Shown: positions 29,801-38,749, numbered from the stretch's first letter. The stretch is DNA of 64,000 nucleotides from Halomonas cupida (GCF_900142755.1 NZ_FRCA01000002.1:124001-188000), one strand, 5' to 3'. Program-made: numbers and translations. The notes: generated from the letters alone by a model not told the origin.

Positions 29801-30102
29801 GCTCGGTGCACTCCCTGTCCGGCGGTGAGAGCTTTCTGGTCTCACTGGCCATGGCGTTGGGCCTGGCCTCGATGGCCTCAGGCGAGTTGAGGATAGAGTC
29901 ACTGTTCATCGACGAAGGCTTCGGCAGCCTCGACCCGCAATCGCTGGCCATGGCCATGGACGCTCTGGACGGCCTCCAGGCTCAGGGACGGCGAGTGGGT
30001 GTCATTTCCCATGTACAGGAGATGCACGAACGTATCCCGGTACAGATTCGTGTTCTGCCCACCGGCAACGGCGAGAGTCATGTGCTGGTGACAGACAGGT
30101 AA
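26806..30102 (+). CDS. sbcC: SbcC exonuclease ATPase subunit
   Basis: Rad50-type SMC-like ATPase partner of SbcD. It is 1098 residues long with Walker A G-P-T-G-A-G-K-S-T (about 36-44), two very Gln/Glu/Arg-rich coiled coils flanking the zinc hook C-P-V-C (Cys545 and Cys548), and a C-terminal head with L-S-G-G-E-S-F signature and Walker B L-F-I-D-E-G-F-G-S-L-D. It lies 34 bases after sbcD with its own AGGAG, forming the usual operon. The coiled coil is notably glutamine-rich, consistent with GC-rich CAG/CAA codon runs. Confidence 0.95.
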   Translation: MKILALRLSQLASLPGPVEVDFRASPLGDAGLFAITGPTGAGKSTLLDALCLALFGNTPRLRHAPGRESPIVDVDGSELQTADPRTLLRRGASSGHAEVDFIGRNGQRYRARWEVRRARNRADGKLQAVAQSLTNLDEDRLLTAQKREFADLLPQHLGLTFDQFTRAVLLAQSEFAAFLKADDNERADLLEKLTDTHEYSRISAAAWKRTSAARDEVKHLETQLADDLPADAQTRQQLDSELEQAEQTLAEHHRLAQQLDAEQRWLEQDQQLREAVDEAIQLQHQAHNDWQALAGERHDAEWLTLLAPQRDRLTRLEELKQRCPEQRDQLAGSHQQSRQADTALQQAETLDQQAQQQLDSHQQAIAQARPAIAQARELATTLTAQQHRLAALQDEHNQRQQQLTALGEQHQQCQARHQQHLAEREARQAELTTWLGDHQDVDSARQQAQQQLEASSRRGLALAELAQHWHNVSEASSRHVQLLERQSRDTAERDQCLTRGKEARQRLDDATVSLRHVTQFVQRQQAARSESIMELRAALDEETPCPVCGSLDHPWRESPPATPEAAQLAASQAEEDRQLKEAQQAVDKAREQRDSLLGRYQALDAQLKEIQSSLEELAQQRDKASQHLDAHELYPELRAIVDAERSAWLQQQREASEQQRQQADERHKALDRAQQALTPLAEALARDERELERFATREQSLSEELQRLAQQSAPLQQQVSELQQQLTAQLGDHTSVDAWQQQLEKSRDQALQARDQARQNLGGARQHQQRLNQQCEHDQQRLEALEQELQQLSHRVEQWRTQHPELDDVTLTRLLQLDDAAHRALQQSITDARTRLQSAEVSLDERRQQWQRARASRSPDTPTEQLLSDEHQQQIEQLRTSLAERRVRLKPDLEAAQSRRDSAWHAVRDDDRRRQRMAEGRELLDAAREQHQRWARINDLIGSSDGKVFRRIAQAWNLERLIDEANEHLAGLSRRYRLVRGGSALGLQIIDRDLADERRSVHSLSGGESFLVSLAMALGLASMASGELRIESLFIDEGFGSLDPQSLAMAMDALDGLQAQGRRVGVISHVQEMHERIPVQIRVLPTGNGESHVLVTDR

Positions 30103-30148
30103 TAGACCAGACCACCCCATCCAATACGCAACATCAGGAGGCAACAAC

Positions 30149-30481
30149 ATGTCCCGCAAGATCTACTGCATCGCCAACTTCAAGCCCAGGCCCGGCAAGG
30201 AAGACGCTGTGTTCCAAGCGCTTCAGGCCCTGGAGCCCAACAGTCACCGTGAAGACGGCTGCCTGCAGTACACCGTGACCCGACACATCGACCACCCCAA
30301 CGCCCAGGGCACCAGCTACCCTATCGTCTTCCACGAGATATGGGCCAGCCGGGAAGCCTTTGAGGCCCACTGCAATCGCCGTGAAATCAAGGAGTTCTTT
30401 GCCGCTCAGGTCGAGTCTCCCGATGGCGATATCGAGGATGCCAATGTCTGTGTCTACAGTGACGAACCCAAGGTCTGGTGA
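30149..30481 (+). CDS. Antibiotic-biosynthesis-monooxygenase-fold protein (putative quinol monooxygenase)
   Basis: A 110-residue ABM-domain protein related to YgiN-type quinol monooxygenases. The core shows F-K-P-R-P-G-K-E-D, E-x-G-C-L-Q-Y and F-H-E-I-W-A-S-R-E-A-F-E-A-H, the typical dimeric ferredoxin-like pattern. The ribosome-binding site is AGGAGG. It stands alone between sbcC and argE. Enzymatic activity of individual ABM proteins cannot be predicted from sequence. Confidence 0.85.
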   Translation: MSRKIYCIANFKPRPGKEDAVFQALQALEPNSHREDGCLQYTVTRHIDHPNAQGTSYPIVFHEIWASREAFEAHCNRREIKEFFAAQVESPDGDIEDANVCVYSDEPKVW

Positions 30482-30584
30482 CGTTTCGGCCTGAAACGCC
30501 ATTAGACCCCGTTAACTACGATGCGCCCCGGTTCGCATGATAGGCTTCCAGCCAATCGCGCTCCCATCCTTCAGGAGGCCATAG

Positions 30585-31748
30585 ATGAACGCAGAGGAAC
30601 TGCTCGACACGCTGGTGGGCTTTGCCACCGTATCACGTGACTCCAACCTCGAGCTGATTGCCTTCGTCGAGGACTACCTCGACCAGCTTGGTGTCGAACA
30701 CTGGCGAATCGAGAGTGACGACGGCACCAAGGCCAACCTTCTGGCTCGTATCGGCCCCAATGTCGAGGGCGGCGTAGTGCTCTCCGGCCATACCGATGTG
30801 GTGCCGGTGGATGGCCAGCCCTGGACCACGGATCCTTTCACGCTCACCCAAGGGACTGGCGACAATGAAGGCCGCCTCTATGGCCGCGGTACCTGCGACA
30901 TGAAAGGCTTTATCGCCTGCGCACTGGCCGAGGTTCCACGCTGGCTGGCCAGCGATCTGAAGGTGCCGGTGTGGCTCGCACTGTCCTATGACGAGGAAGT
31001 CGGCTGCGTGGGCGCACCGCGCATGATCAAGCGGCTGATGGCCTCACACCCCCGCCCAGCGGCGGTTATTGTCGGCGAACCAACCCTTATGGAGCCCATT
31101 GTCGCCCACAAGGGCGCAACCAACTTCCGCACCACCGTGACCGGCCGTGAGTCGCATTCCAGTCAGGTCTACCAGGGCGTTTCAGCGATCCATGTGGCGG
31201 CGCGTCTGGTGACTCGCATCGAGGATGTGATGGCAGAGCTCAAGGAGGAAGGTCGCGTTGATGAGTCGTTCAGCGTGATTCACTCGAGCCTGCATGTCGG
31301 CAGGATCGAAGGCGGTACCGCGATCAATATAATGGCGCGACGCTGTACCTTCGAGTGGGAAATCCGCCACCTGCCCACCGACGATGCCAGGGAACTACTG
31401 GCCCGCGTTGAAGCCAACGCGAAACGCCTGGAAGCCGATATGCGGACTCGGGCGCCGGAAGCCTCCGTTGTCACCGAGGCCCTCAACACCACCGTTCCGG
31501 CACTGGCCGACCGCGACAACCGCGAAGCGCTGACACTGTGCCACGAGTTGCTCGACAGCCAGGGCGCAGGTGCCGTTGCCTACGCCACCGAGGCTGGCCA
31601 GTTCCAGCTTGCCGGACTGCCGACAGTCATCTGTGGCCCGGGCAGCATCGGCCAGGCCCACCAGCCGGACGAATATATCGACATCAGCCAACTCGAGGCC
31701 GGCAGCCGCTTCATGCAGGCTCTGGGCGAACGCTTGAGGACGGCCTGA
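30585..31748 (+). CDS. argE: Acetylornithine deacetylase
   Basis: M20-family zinc hydrolase that removes the acetyl group from N-acetylornithine in arginine biosynthesis. The 387 residues match E. coli ArgE (383). Metal and catalytic motifs are S-G-H-T-D-V-V-P-V (His and catalytic Asp, about 66-72), G-R-G-T-C-D-M-K-G (about 103), Y-D-E-E-V-G-C (about 135), and a C-terminal G-Q-A-H-Q-P-D-E-Y. It is followed within four bases by a glutamine-amidotransferase gene. No other arg genes are seen here, so an alternative acyl-amino-acid deacylase role is possible. Confidence 0.9.
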   Translation: MNAEELLDTLVGFATVSRDSNLELIAFVEDYLDQLGVEHWRIESDDGTKANLLARIGPNVEGGVVLSGHTDVVPVDGQPWTTDPFTLTQGTGDNEGRLYGRGTCDMKGFIACALAEVPRWLASDLKVPVWLALSYDEEVGCVGAPRMIKRLMASHPRPAAVIVGEPTLMEPIVAHKGATNFRTTVTGRESHSSQVYQGVSAIHVAARLVTRIEDVMAELKEEGRVDESFSVIHSSLHVGRIEGGTAINIMARRCTFEWEIRHLPTDDARELLARVEANAKRLEADMRTRAPEASVVTEALNTTVPALADRDNREALTLCHELLDSQGAGAVAYATEAGQFQLAGLPTVICGPGSIGQAHQPDEYIDISQLEAGSRFMQALGERLRTA

Positions 31749-31751
31749 ACG

Positions 31752-32486
31752 ATGATGAAACCCCTGATCATTCTCAAGACCGGCGATAGCTTCGATGATG
31801 TCATCGAGCATCGGGGCAACTTCGAGCAGTTGTTCGCGGCGGCGCTCAATGCCCCCGCCACTCTGCCCATTGACGTGGTCGATGCGCGTGACGTTGACGC
31901 CCTGCCCGACCCTGGTTCATTGGGCGGCGCGGTGATTACCGGCTCCCATGCCATGGTCACCGATCGCGAAGTCTGGAGTGAGGCGCTCAAGCCCTGGCTG
32001 CGTCAGGCGCTGGCGGTTGATCTACCACTGCTGGGTGTGTGCTATGGCCATCAACTGATGGCCGATGCGCTGGGCGGACAAGCCGGCTACCATCCCGCGG
32101 GTAGAGAATGCGGCAGCTTCGCGATTCAGTTGGATGCAGCGGCGTCCGATGACCCGCTGTTTGCCGAGTTGCCACCGATCTTCCCGGCCCATCTGACCCA
32201 CTCCCAGACTGTGCTCAAGGCTCCGGCCGGTGCCACGGTTCTGGCACGCAATGCCCATGACCCGCATCAGGCGCTGCGCTATGGTCCACGCCAATGGAGT
32301 GTGCAGTTCCACCCGGAGTTCGATGTCAACGTCATGCTGCGCTACCTCGACCATCAGCGAGAGCCACTCCAGCAACAGGGGGCGGATCCCGAGGCGCTTT
32401 ACGCAGGCATCTGCCCGACACCACAGGCCAGTTCACTGCTATCGCGCTTTGCTCGTCTGCTGGGTGAGTCGTCAAACGCCGCCTGA
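31752..32486 (+). CDS. Class I glutamine amidotransferase-like protein
   Basis: A 244-residue stand-alone GATase1 domain (GuaA-N-like). Cys97 in L-G-V-C-Y-G-H-Q is the nucleophile and His187/Glu189 in Q-F-H-P-E-F complete the triad. Stand-alone proteins of this group hydrolyse or transfer gamma-glutamyl amides but the role is rarely known. It follows argE within four bases. Its last 15 bases overlap the convergent MocR gene. Confidence 0.88.
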   Translation: MMKPLIILKTGDSFDDVIEHRGNFEQLFAAALNAPATLPIDVVDARDVDALPDPGSLGGAVITGSHAMVTDREVWSEALKPWLRQALAVDLPLLGVCYGHQLMADALGGQAGYHPAGRECGSFAIQLDAAASDDPLFAELPPIFPAHLTHSQTVLKAPAGATVLARNAHDPHQALRYGPRQWSVQFHPEFDVNVMLRYLDHQREPLQQQGADPEALYAGICPTPQASSLLSRFARLLGESSNAA

Positions 32487-33965
32487 GTTAGCCGTCATCA
32501 ACTGTCCCAGGGTCTTCATCGCCCTCTCACTGCGCTCCGTCCACAAGTGCCCATAATTGAGGCGAGCGCAGTGCCGGAAGTCCCCCGTGGCCGAGAATAT
32601 CGGTCCCGGGGCCAGGCTCACCCCGGCACTCATCGCCTGCCTGAACAGACTCAACGAATCCACCCGAGCGGGAAACTCGAACCACAGAAAATAGCCACCC
32701 TCGGGGCGCGTTACCCGAGTCTCGGCAGGAAAGTACTGCTGCGCCGCTGCCAGCATCAGCCCCTGCTGCTGCTCCAGCCGTTGGCGCAGTCGGCGTAGAT
32801 GACGGTCAAGTCCACCATGCTGTAGATAGTCGGCAATCGCCGCCTGAGCGGGTAGCGACGGTGAGATACTGGTCATCAGTTTGAGCCGCTCGATGGCGGC
32901 GGCAAAGCGGCCACCCGACACCCAACCGACGCGATAGCCCGGCGCCAGACATTTGGAAAAGGATCCGCAGTGCATCACCAGTCCATCATCATCGAAGGCC
33001 TTGATCGGGCGTGGCGGCGTATCCCCGAAGTACAGCTCGGCATAGGCATCATCCTCAAGTAGCGCCACCTGGTGCTGTTTCAACAAGCGGTAGAGTTGCT
33101 GCTTGCGCGTTTCGTCCAGGCTGACGCCCACGGGATTGTGCAGGTGGCTCATCAACCAGCAGGCCTTGATCGGCAAGCGCGCCAGACGCTCGGCGAGAAC
33201 ATCGATATCCAGCCCCCGGTCAGGGTCGACGGGAATCTCCACCGCTCGCAGGTTCAGGCGCTCAAGGAGTTGAAGACTGGCATAGAAGGTCGGAGCCTCG
33301 ATGGCGACCAGGTCGCCCGGCTCGGTGACACACTGCAGGGCAAGACTCAGCGCCTCCATGGCGCCATTGGTGATGACCAGCTCATTGAGCTCGGGCTGCA
33401 TACCGCCAAGACGATAACGCAGTGCAATCTGACGACGCAGGTCTGGATGGCCGGAGGTCATGTCCGCGCCTATCGACTGCGGCGACATCGCACGCAGAGC
33501 CCGAGTCATGCTGGCGGCGAGCCGCGACAGCGGAAACAGTTCAGCGCTGGGGAACGCCGAGCCGAAGGGAACGGTGCTGGTGTCCTGCAACGACTCCAGC
33601 ACCGAAAATACCAACTCACTGACGGCGACCTGGGTGGGAACGGTATGGGCAGCACCGTCCTGTGGCTCATTTTCCTGGCGCTGGGCGTGCTCCGGTCCCC
33701 GAGCATGTTCAAGAGCCCGAGCATTTTCGAGAACCCGAGCGTGTTCAAGAACCCGGGCATTTTCAAGAACAAAGTACCCCGATCGCTCCCGGGCCGCGAT
33801 CAAGCCACGATTCTCCAGCAGATAATAGGCCTGAAATACCGTCGACTGACTGATCCCGTAGTGGCGGCTGGCCTGTCGCACCGAAGGAATCCTCTCCCCC
33901 GCTGCCAGCACGCCCTGACGAATCAAGGTGGCGATCTGCTCGGCAAATTGTTCATAGCGTTTCAT
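32472..33965 (-). CDS. MocR-type regulator (GntR helix-turn-helix fused to aminotransferase domain)
   Basis: A PLP-dependent transcription factor with an N-terminal winged helix (about residues 1-70: G-E-R-I-P-S-V-R-Q-A-S-R-H-Y-G-I-S) and a C-terminal fold-type I aminotransferase-like domain whose PLP lysine is in G-S-F-S-K-C-L-A-P-G. The start is taken as ATG 33965; an in-frame GTG at 33983 is possible. The linker between domains is unusual: five hexapeptide units (V-L-E-N-A-R type) encoded by 18-bp tandem repeats. MocR proteins typically control vitamin B6, GABA or polyamine genes; the target here is unknown and the gene overlaps the convergent GATase by 15 bases. Confidence 0.92.
   Translation of the reverse strand: MKRYEQFAEQIATLIRQGVLAAGERIPSVRQASRHYGISQSTVFQAYYLLENRGLIAARERSGYFVLENARVLEHARVLENARALEHARGPEHAQRQENEPQDGAAHTVPTQVAVSELVFSVLESLQDTSTVPFGSAFPSAELFPLSRLAASMTRALRAMSPQSIGADMTSGHPDLRRQIALRYRLGGMQPELNELVITNGAMEALSLALQCVTEPGDLVAIEAPTFYASLQLLERLNLRAVEIPVDPDRGLDIDVLAERLARLPIKACWLMSHLHNPVGVSLDETRKQQLYRLLKQHQVALLEDDAYAELYFGDTPPRPIKAFDDDGLVMHCGSFSKCLAPGYRVGWVSGGRFAAAIERLKLMTSISPSLPAQAAIADYLQHGGLDRHLRRLRQRLEQQQGLMLAAAQQYFPAETRVTRPEGGYFLWFEFPARVDSLSLFRQAMSAGVSLAPGPIFSATGDFRHCARLNYGHLWTERSERAMKTLGQLMTANSGGV
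33683..33772 (-). repeat. Five 18-bp tandem repeats inside the MocR gene
   Basis: Units start at 33683, 33701, 33719, 33737 and 33755 on the plus strand, each a variant of GAGCATTTTCAAGAACCC. On the coding strand they give hexapeptides V-L-E-N-A-R, V-L-E-H-A-R, V-L-E-N-A-R, A-L-E-H-A-R and G-P-E-H-A-Q. The 18-bp period preserves frame, so copy-number change would alter linker length without breaking the gene. Confidence 0.9.
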
Positions 33966-34198
33966 TCGATCTGTACCACCCACTCGCCCGTCATCACCGA
34001 CTCAAGCAGCTCACTATTCTACCCGGCTCATTTACCCGACAAACCGTCATGCCGAGTGGCCAGCATAACGCATCGCCATGCCGGCCGTGGATCACTGTCA
34101 TATCGCAACTGCTATGCTGTTTTTGCCCACAACTGCCCCTGTTGCCCATCTCCGTGCACCGGCATAGTGTCGGGAATCCAACTTCTCGGGAGCCCTGC

Positions 34199-34834
34199 AT
34201 GGCCAGCCTTGTGATCTACCTGCTCATCTTTCTCGGCGTCACCCTGGCCCTGTATCAGTTCTACGCCATTTACGATTACCAGAACTTCGGCGATGACGAG
34301 CGGCGCGACGACGAGGACAAGGCGCCTCTGCGCAGGCTGCTCGCCAGCGCCAGAGACTACTCACGCACCGGTAAAGCCGATGCCTTCGAGCAGTCCCTCC
34401 AGCAGGTTTTCGGTGACAGCCTCGATCGCCGCCTCGCAGAGGCCGCCTTCTGCGGCGACCCGGCCGCCATTCGACCGGAACCTCTACTGCGCCGTCAGGC
34501 CCAGATTCACTTCGACGGCAGCATTCGCATCAAGCCTCTGCCGGGCTGGATCATCCGCCCCCCATCCGTCGACATGCGTGGTTTCCTGTTGATGGTGATC
34601 AGCGCCAACTGTCTGCTGACCCTGTTTCTCGGCGGGCTGAGCATCTATACCCTGGGCTACCAGATGCAGCTACCGGCGCTGGCCTGGGCCAACCAGGCCT
34701 GGATCCTGATGGTGCTGATCTACCTGTTGATGGGGATCACCCACCTTGTCGCCCGCTTCGACCTGTATATGCATGACCTCTATGAAATCGGCCAGTTGAA
34801 TCATCGTCTGGCGAATACCACACCACCTTCATGA
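34199..34834 (+). CDS. Uncharacterised membrane protein
   Basis: A 211-residue protein I do not recognise. It has one N-terminal membrane helix (about residues 2-22), a charged cytosolic domain (about 25-125, rich in Arg, Asp and Glu), and two C-terminal helices (about 131-152 and 160-185). The ATG at 34199 has GGGAG upstream; the longer frame from 34049 has no matching character. It stands alone and is followed by a strong bidirectional terminator. Confidence 0.75.
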   Translation: MASLVIYLLIFLGVTLALYQFYAIYDYQNFGDDERRDDEDKAPLRRLLASARDYSRTGKADAFEQSLQQVFGDSLDRRLAEAAFCGDPAAIRPEPLLRRQAQIHFDGSIRIKPLPGWIIRPPSVDMRGFLLMVISANCLLTLFLGGLSIYTLGYQMQLPALAWANQAWILMVLIYLLMGITHLVARFDLYMHDLYEIGQLNHRLANTTPPS

Positions 34835-34901
34835 GTGAGGCTCGGTCTCAAGGCCCGCTATCCCCACAAGCCATCCATGAGCGACCAGGTCACCCATGAA
34901 C

Positions 34902-34939
34902 GAACAAGGCCGATGAGGTTTCCCCCATCGGCCTTGTTC
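34902..34939. terminator. Bidirectional terminator between convergent genes
   Basis: Perfect 14-bp stem GAACAAGGCCGATG / CATCGGCCTTGTTC with a 10-base loop, placed between the membrane-protein gene and the DEAD-box helicase gene. No strong T-tract on either side; stem length and position make terminator function likely. Confidence 0.8.
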
Positions 34940-34973
34940 ATGTCAGGGAATCGCAATCCCCTACTGCCTCACA

Positions 34974-36716
34974 TCAGGCGCGTGACTGACGACGTACCGG
35001 AGCGGCACCATCCTCATCACGACGACGACGCGGAGCGCGATCACTGCTGCCACGATCACCACCACGATCCTCGCTGATGTCGAGAGGACGACCGGCAACG
35101 CGGGCCCGGGACATCTTGGCGATGATGCTTTCCGGCAGACCGTTGGGCAGCTCGACCACCGAGAAGGCATTGCGGATATCGATACGACCGATACGCGAAC
35201 CCTCGATGCCACCTTCATTGGCCAGAGCACCGACCAGTTGGCCCGGCTTGACGCCATCCTTGTGGCCGACCGACACGCGATAACGGGTCATGCCGACGCT
35301 GGGGGTACGGTCGTCACGACGACGCGGCGCACGGCCATCACGATCACGGCTGCCGCCACGCTCGTTACGGTCATTACGCTCACGACGCGGAGCCTGCAGA
35401 CGCCCGATGGGCGGCTCGTCGGCACGTGCCATGGAAGCGAAAGCACAAGCCAGTTCAACCGGATCGTGACCTTCCTCAACCAGGCGCTCGACCAGCGCAC
35501 GCTGCTCTTCGGCACCACGAGTCAGGGATGCCACCACGCGGTGATGGAAGACCTCGTCACGATGGCCACGGATCGCTGCCTCGTCCGGCAGTTCCATGAC
35601 GGCCATCTTCTGGCCAGTCGCCTGCTCCAACCAACCGACCTTGCGGCCTTCGCGGAAGCCGGCAAAGGTGATGGCGATACCGGTACGACCGGCACGGCCA
35701 GTACGGCCGATGCGGTGGGTATAGGCCTCGGCATCCTGCGGCAGGTCGTAGTTGATGACGTGGGTGATACGCGGAACGTCCAGACCACGGGCAGCAACGT
35801 CGGTGGCGATCAGCACATCGATCTTGCCACGCTTGAGGCGGGTAATGGTGCGCTCACGCAGACTCTGATCAAGGTCACCAGACAGGCTGGCAACATTGAC
35901 GCCTCGCGCGGAAAGCTGCTCCATCAGAGTGGTACAGGCGGCACGAGTACGCACGAAGACGATGGCGGCGTCCACCGGCTCGACTTCGATGATACGCGCC
36001 AGCGCTTCCAGCTTGGCGCCACCGTCAACGCGCACCAGGCGCTGTTCAATGCCTTCAGCGGTAGTAGTGCGTGCTTCGATGGCCACTTTGACCGGATCAA
36101 GCAGGTACTTGTTGACGATGCGCTCGATTTCCGTCGGCAGAGTCGCCGAGAAGAACACGCGCTGAGTGTCGTCAGGAGTATCGGCGACCACGCGCTTGAC
36201 GTCATCGATGAAGCCCATGCGCAACATCTCGTCAGCCTCGTCCAGCACCAACGAGCGGAGACCATTGAGCTTGAGGCTGCCGCGATCGAGGTGATCGATC
36301 ACACGGCCCGGCGTACCAACCACGACCTGAGCACCACGACGCAGCGCACTCAGCTGCTCACGATATTCCTGGCCGCCGCACAGGGTAGCGACTTCCAGAC
36401 CGGAAAGGTTCTGGCCATAACGAGAAAAGGAAACCGCAACCTGTTGCGCCAGTTCACGAGTCGGAGCCAGCACCAGAACCTGGGGCTCACGACGGCTGAT
36501 TTCCAGACGTGACAGCAGAGGCAGAGCGAATGCGGCTGTCTTGCCGGTACCAGTTTGAGCCTGGCCCAGCATGTCGCGGCCTTCCAGCAGCGCTGGAATG
36601 GTCTGTGCCTGAATGGGCGATGGGGTTTCATAGCCCAGAGTCTCGATGGCGGAGAGAACAGCAGGCAGCAGGGCCAGATCACCGAAAGACGGTGAGGCGA
36701 CAGTCGTAGAGGTCAT
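34974..36716 (-). CDS. deaD: DEAD-box RNA helicase, DeaD/CsdA type
   Basis: ATP-dependent RNA helicase of 580 residues, probably for ribosome assembly and mRNA turnover. Motifs in order: Q-motif (F-G-D-L ... P-S-P-I-Q-A-Q), A-Q-T-G-T-G-K-T (motif I, about 53-60), P-T-R-E-L-A-Q, D-E-A-D (about 160), S-A-T, and H-R-I-G-R-T-G-R. The C-terminus has an Arg/Asp-rich low-complexity stretch and a DbpA-type RNA-binding domain (about 465-545), then another Arg-rich tail. It is shorter than E. coli DeaD (629). The start ATG follows AAGG. Confidence 0.93.
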   Translation of the reverse strand: MTSTTVASPSFGDLALLPAVLSAIETLGYETPSPIQAQTIPALLEGRDMLGQAQTGTGKTAAFALPLLSRLEISRREPQVLVLAPTRELAQQVAVSFSRYGQNLSGLEVATLCGGQEYREQLSALRRGAQVVVGTPGRVIDHLDRGSLKLNGLRSLVLDEADEMLRMGFIDDVKRVVADTPDDTQRVFFSATLPTEIERIVNKYLLDPVKVAIEARTTTAEGIEQRLVRVDGGAKLEALARIIEVEPVDAAIVFVRTRAACTTLMEQLSARGVNVASLSGDLDQSLRERTITRLKRGKIDVLIATDVAARGLDVPRITHVINYDLPQDAEAYTHRIGRTGRAGRTGIAITFAGFREGRKVGWLEQATGQKMAVMELPDEAAIRGHRDEVFHHRVVASLTRGAEEQRALVERLVEEGHDPVELACAFASMARADEPPIGRLQAPRRERNDRNERGGSRDRDGRAPRRRDDRTPSVGMTRYRVSVGHKDGVKPGQLVGALANEGGIEGSRIGRIDIRNAFSVVELPNGLPESIIAKMSRARVAGRPLDISEDRGGDRGSSDRAPRRRRDEDGAAPVRRQSRA

Positions 36717-37127
36717 GAATCACACCTTGGTAGGCCGGGATCACCGGCAATCTATATATGTATGGCGTCCCTGACGCGGCCACAGAGTGCGCTATCAATA
36801 CGTCAGGGCCCTGCATCATGCAGAGCAAGTCAACATCGGAGTCGGGGACGCCGGTCGCACCTGGCATCGATTCAAGGGGCGATAGTCCCTGAACCACTGT
36901 GGCGACCGTCTGCGCCAGTCCCACATCAAGGGTGGGAGATCATTGGCGTTCCATCTTCACAATTCAACGCTCGAAGCGTTACAGCGTGGTGCCCCACTCC
37001 GCGAATGGCTCGCCGGAGGAGGTCGCTGCGTCATGATGGGGGGTCAACACATGCGAGGAGCGCGCATGCTACCATTGGCGAATGCCTGTGGCTAGTCCTT
37101 TTCCCTTCCTGCATTACGGAGATCCGC
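36717..37127. other. Intergenic region between divergent deaD and yaiI
   Basis: A 411-base spacer. Helicase genes of this type often have long 5' leaders with hairpins, and the minus strand here holds several short inverted repeats (for example around 36755-36815, CCTGACG/CGTCAGG). I can assign no promoter with confidence and see no credible gene. Confidence 0.45.
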
Positions 37128-37583
37128 ATGCCAACCCTTTGGGTCGACGCCGACGCCTGCCCTCGAGTCGCGCGAGACATCATCGTGCGTGCCGCCGAGC
37201 GCACCGCCACACAGGCCTGGTTCGTTGCCAACCACCAGATCCCGTTGCCACCCTCGAAGTGGGTCAAGGTCATGGCCGTCAGTCACGGCTTCGACGCCGC
37301 CGACAATGAAATCGTTAGCCGTATCAAGAAAGGCGACCTGCTGATTACCGCCGACCTGCCGCTGGCCATGGAAGCCATCGACAAGGGCGCTCAGGTGATG
37401 ACCAATCGTGGTGAGGCACTGACACCCAACAATATTCGTGCTCGCGTGCAGATGCGTGACTTCATGGAAACGCTGCGCGCCAGCGGCGAACACACGGGTG
37501 GACCAAAGGGCTACTCCGACGCCGACCGCCGCGAGTTCGCCAATGCCCTCGACCGCTGGCTGGCCAGGCAGAGCAGAACGTAG
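37128..37583 (+). CDS. yaiI: YaiI/YqxD family protein (UPF0178)
   Basis: A 151-residue protein of the UPF0178 family, recognised by W-V-D-A-D-A-C-P (residues 5-12), D-A-A-D-N-E-I-V, D-L-L-I-T-A-D-L-P-L-A and R-G-E-A-L-T-P-N-N-I. Acidic residues in these motifs resemble a PIN/NYN-like nuclease fold, but the function is not established. The ATG at 37128 with GGAG upstream fits family length; the long upstream extension is not real. Confidence 0.92.
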   Translation: MPTLWVDADACPRVARDIIVRAAERTATQAWFVANHQIPLPPSKWVKVMAVSHGFDAADNEIVSRIKKGDLLITADLPLAMEAIDKGAQVMTNRGEALTPNNIRARVQMRDFMETLRASGEHTGGPKGYSDADRREFANALDRWLARQSRT

Positions 37584-37734
37584 TCCGTCACCAGTCGGCC
37601 CCGACCAATAGCTTGCCCTGTACCGACGCGAACTCGACATCGTTCAAGATTATCGAACCAATGGCGCTAAATACTGCGCTTGTTGTTCGATTCCACCTCC
37701 TTATTCTGTCTCAATCAGTGAAGAGGAGACGATG

Positions 37735-38736
37735 ATGGGTCTGTTGGTACAGGGTATCTGGCGCGACGAATGGTATGACACCGAAGCAAGTGGCGGCGAG
37801 TTCGTACGTGAAAGCGCTCGCCTGCGTGACTGGGTCACCGCCGATGGCAGCCCGGGGCCCTCTGGTCAACCTGGCCTGCCGGCCGAACCGGGGCGTTACC
37901 ATCTCTATGTATCGCTGGCCTGCCCCTGGGCACATCGCACCCTGATCATGCGCCGCCTCAAGGGACTGGAGGACATCATCGGGGTCTCCCATGTCAGCCC
38001 GTTGATGGGCAGCGATGGCTGGACCTATCACAAGGATGAGGGCTCAAGTGGTGACCCGATCAATGGGGTCAGTCTGCATCATCAGCTCTACACCATGACC
38101 GACCCCCACTACAGTGGTCGTGTTACGGTACCGGTGCTGTGGGATCGCCAACAGCAGCGCATCGTCAACAACGAGTCCGCGGAGCTGGTGCGTATCTTCA
38201 ACAGCGCCTTCGATGAGCTGACCGGCAACCGATGCGACCTTTACCCGCAACCGCTGCGGGATGTCATCGACGAGATCAACGCCGAGGTCTACGACCACAT
38301 CAACAATGGCGTATACAAGGCCGGTTTTGCGACTCATCAGGATGTCTACGAAAAGCATGTAGTGGCACTGTTCGAGGCACTGGAAAATATCGAGCAACGT
38401 CTCGAGCAGCAGCGTTATCTGGCAGGGGCATGGCTGACCGAGGCCGATATTCGTCTGTTTACCACTCTGGTGCGCTTCGACGCGGTCTACCATGGTCACT
38501 TCAAGTGCAACCTGCAACGCATCGAGGACTTCCCCCAGTTGTCCCACTATCTCCGCGAACTGTATCAATGGCCGGGAATCGCAGAGACGGTGAACATGGA
38601 CCACATACAGCGCCACTATTATATGAGCCACGCCACCATCAATCCGAACCGCATTGTGCCCCTCGGGCCACGCCTTGCTCTGGACCGCCCCCATGATCGC
38701 ACCCGACTGGAGGGCAAGGGGATCTGGCAGGCGTAG
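37735..38736 (+). CDS. yqjG: Glutathionyl-hydroquinone reductase
   Basis: Xi-class glutathione transferase of 333 residues that reduces glutathionyl-hydroquinones. The catalytic cysteine is in S-L-A-C-P-W-A-H-R (about residue 63), the hallmark of the YqjG/ECM4 group, followed by N-N-E-S-A-E-L-V-R (glutathione site, about 140) and the helical C-terminal domain. Two adjacent ATGs (37732 and 37735) are possible; the difference is one residue. It converges with a LysR gene 13 bases downstream. Confidence 0.94.
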   Translation: MGLLVQGIWRDEWYDTEASGGEFVRESARLRDWVTADGSPGPSGQPGLPAEPGRYHLYVSLACPWAHRTLIMRRLKGLEDIIGVSHVSPLMGSDGWTYHKDEGSSGDPINGVSLHHQLYTMTDPHYSGRVTVPVLWDRQQQRIVNNESAELVRIFNSAFDELTGNRCDLYPQPLRDVIDEINAEVYDHINNGVYKAGFATHQDVYEKHVVALFEALENIEQRLEQQRYLAGAWLTEADIRLFTTLVRFDAVYHGHFKCNLQRIEDFPQLSHYLRELYQWPGIAETVNMDHIQRHYYMSHATINPNRIVPLGPRLALDRPHDRTRLEGKGIWQA

Positions 38737-38749
38737 CCCGCGACGGCAC

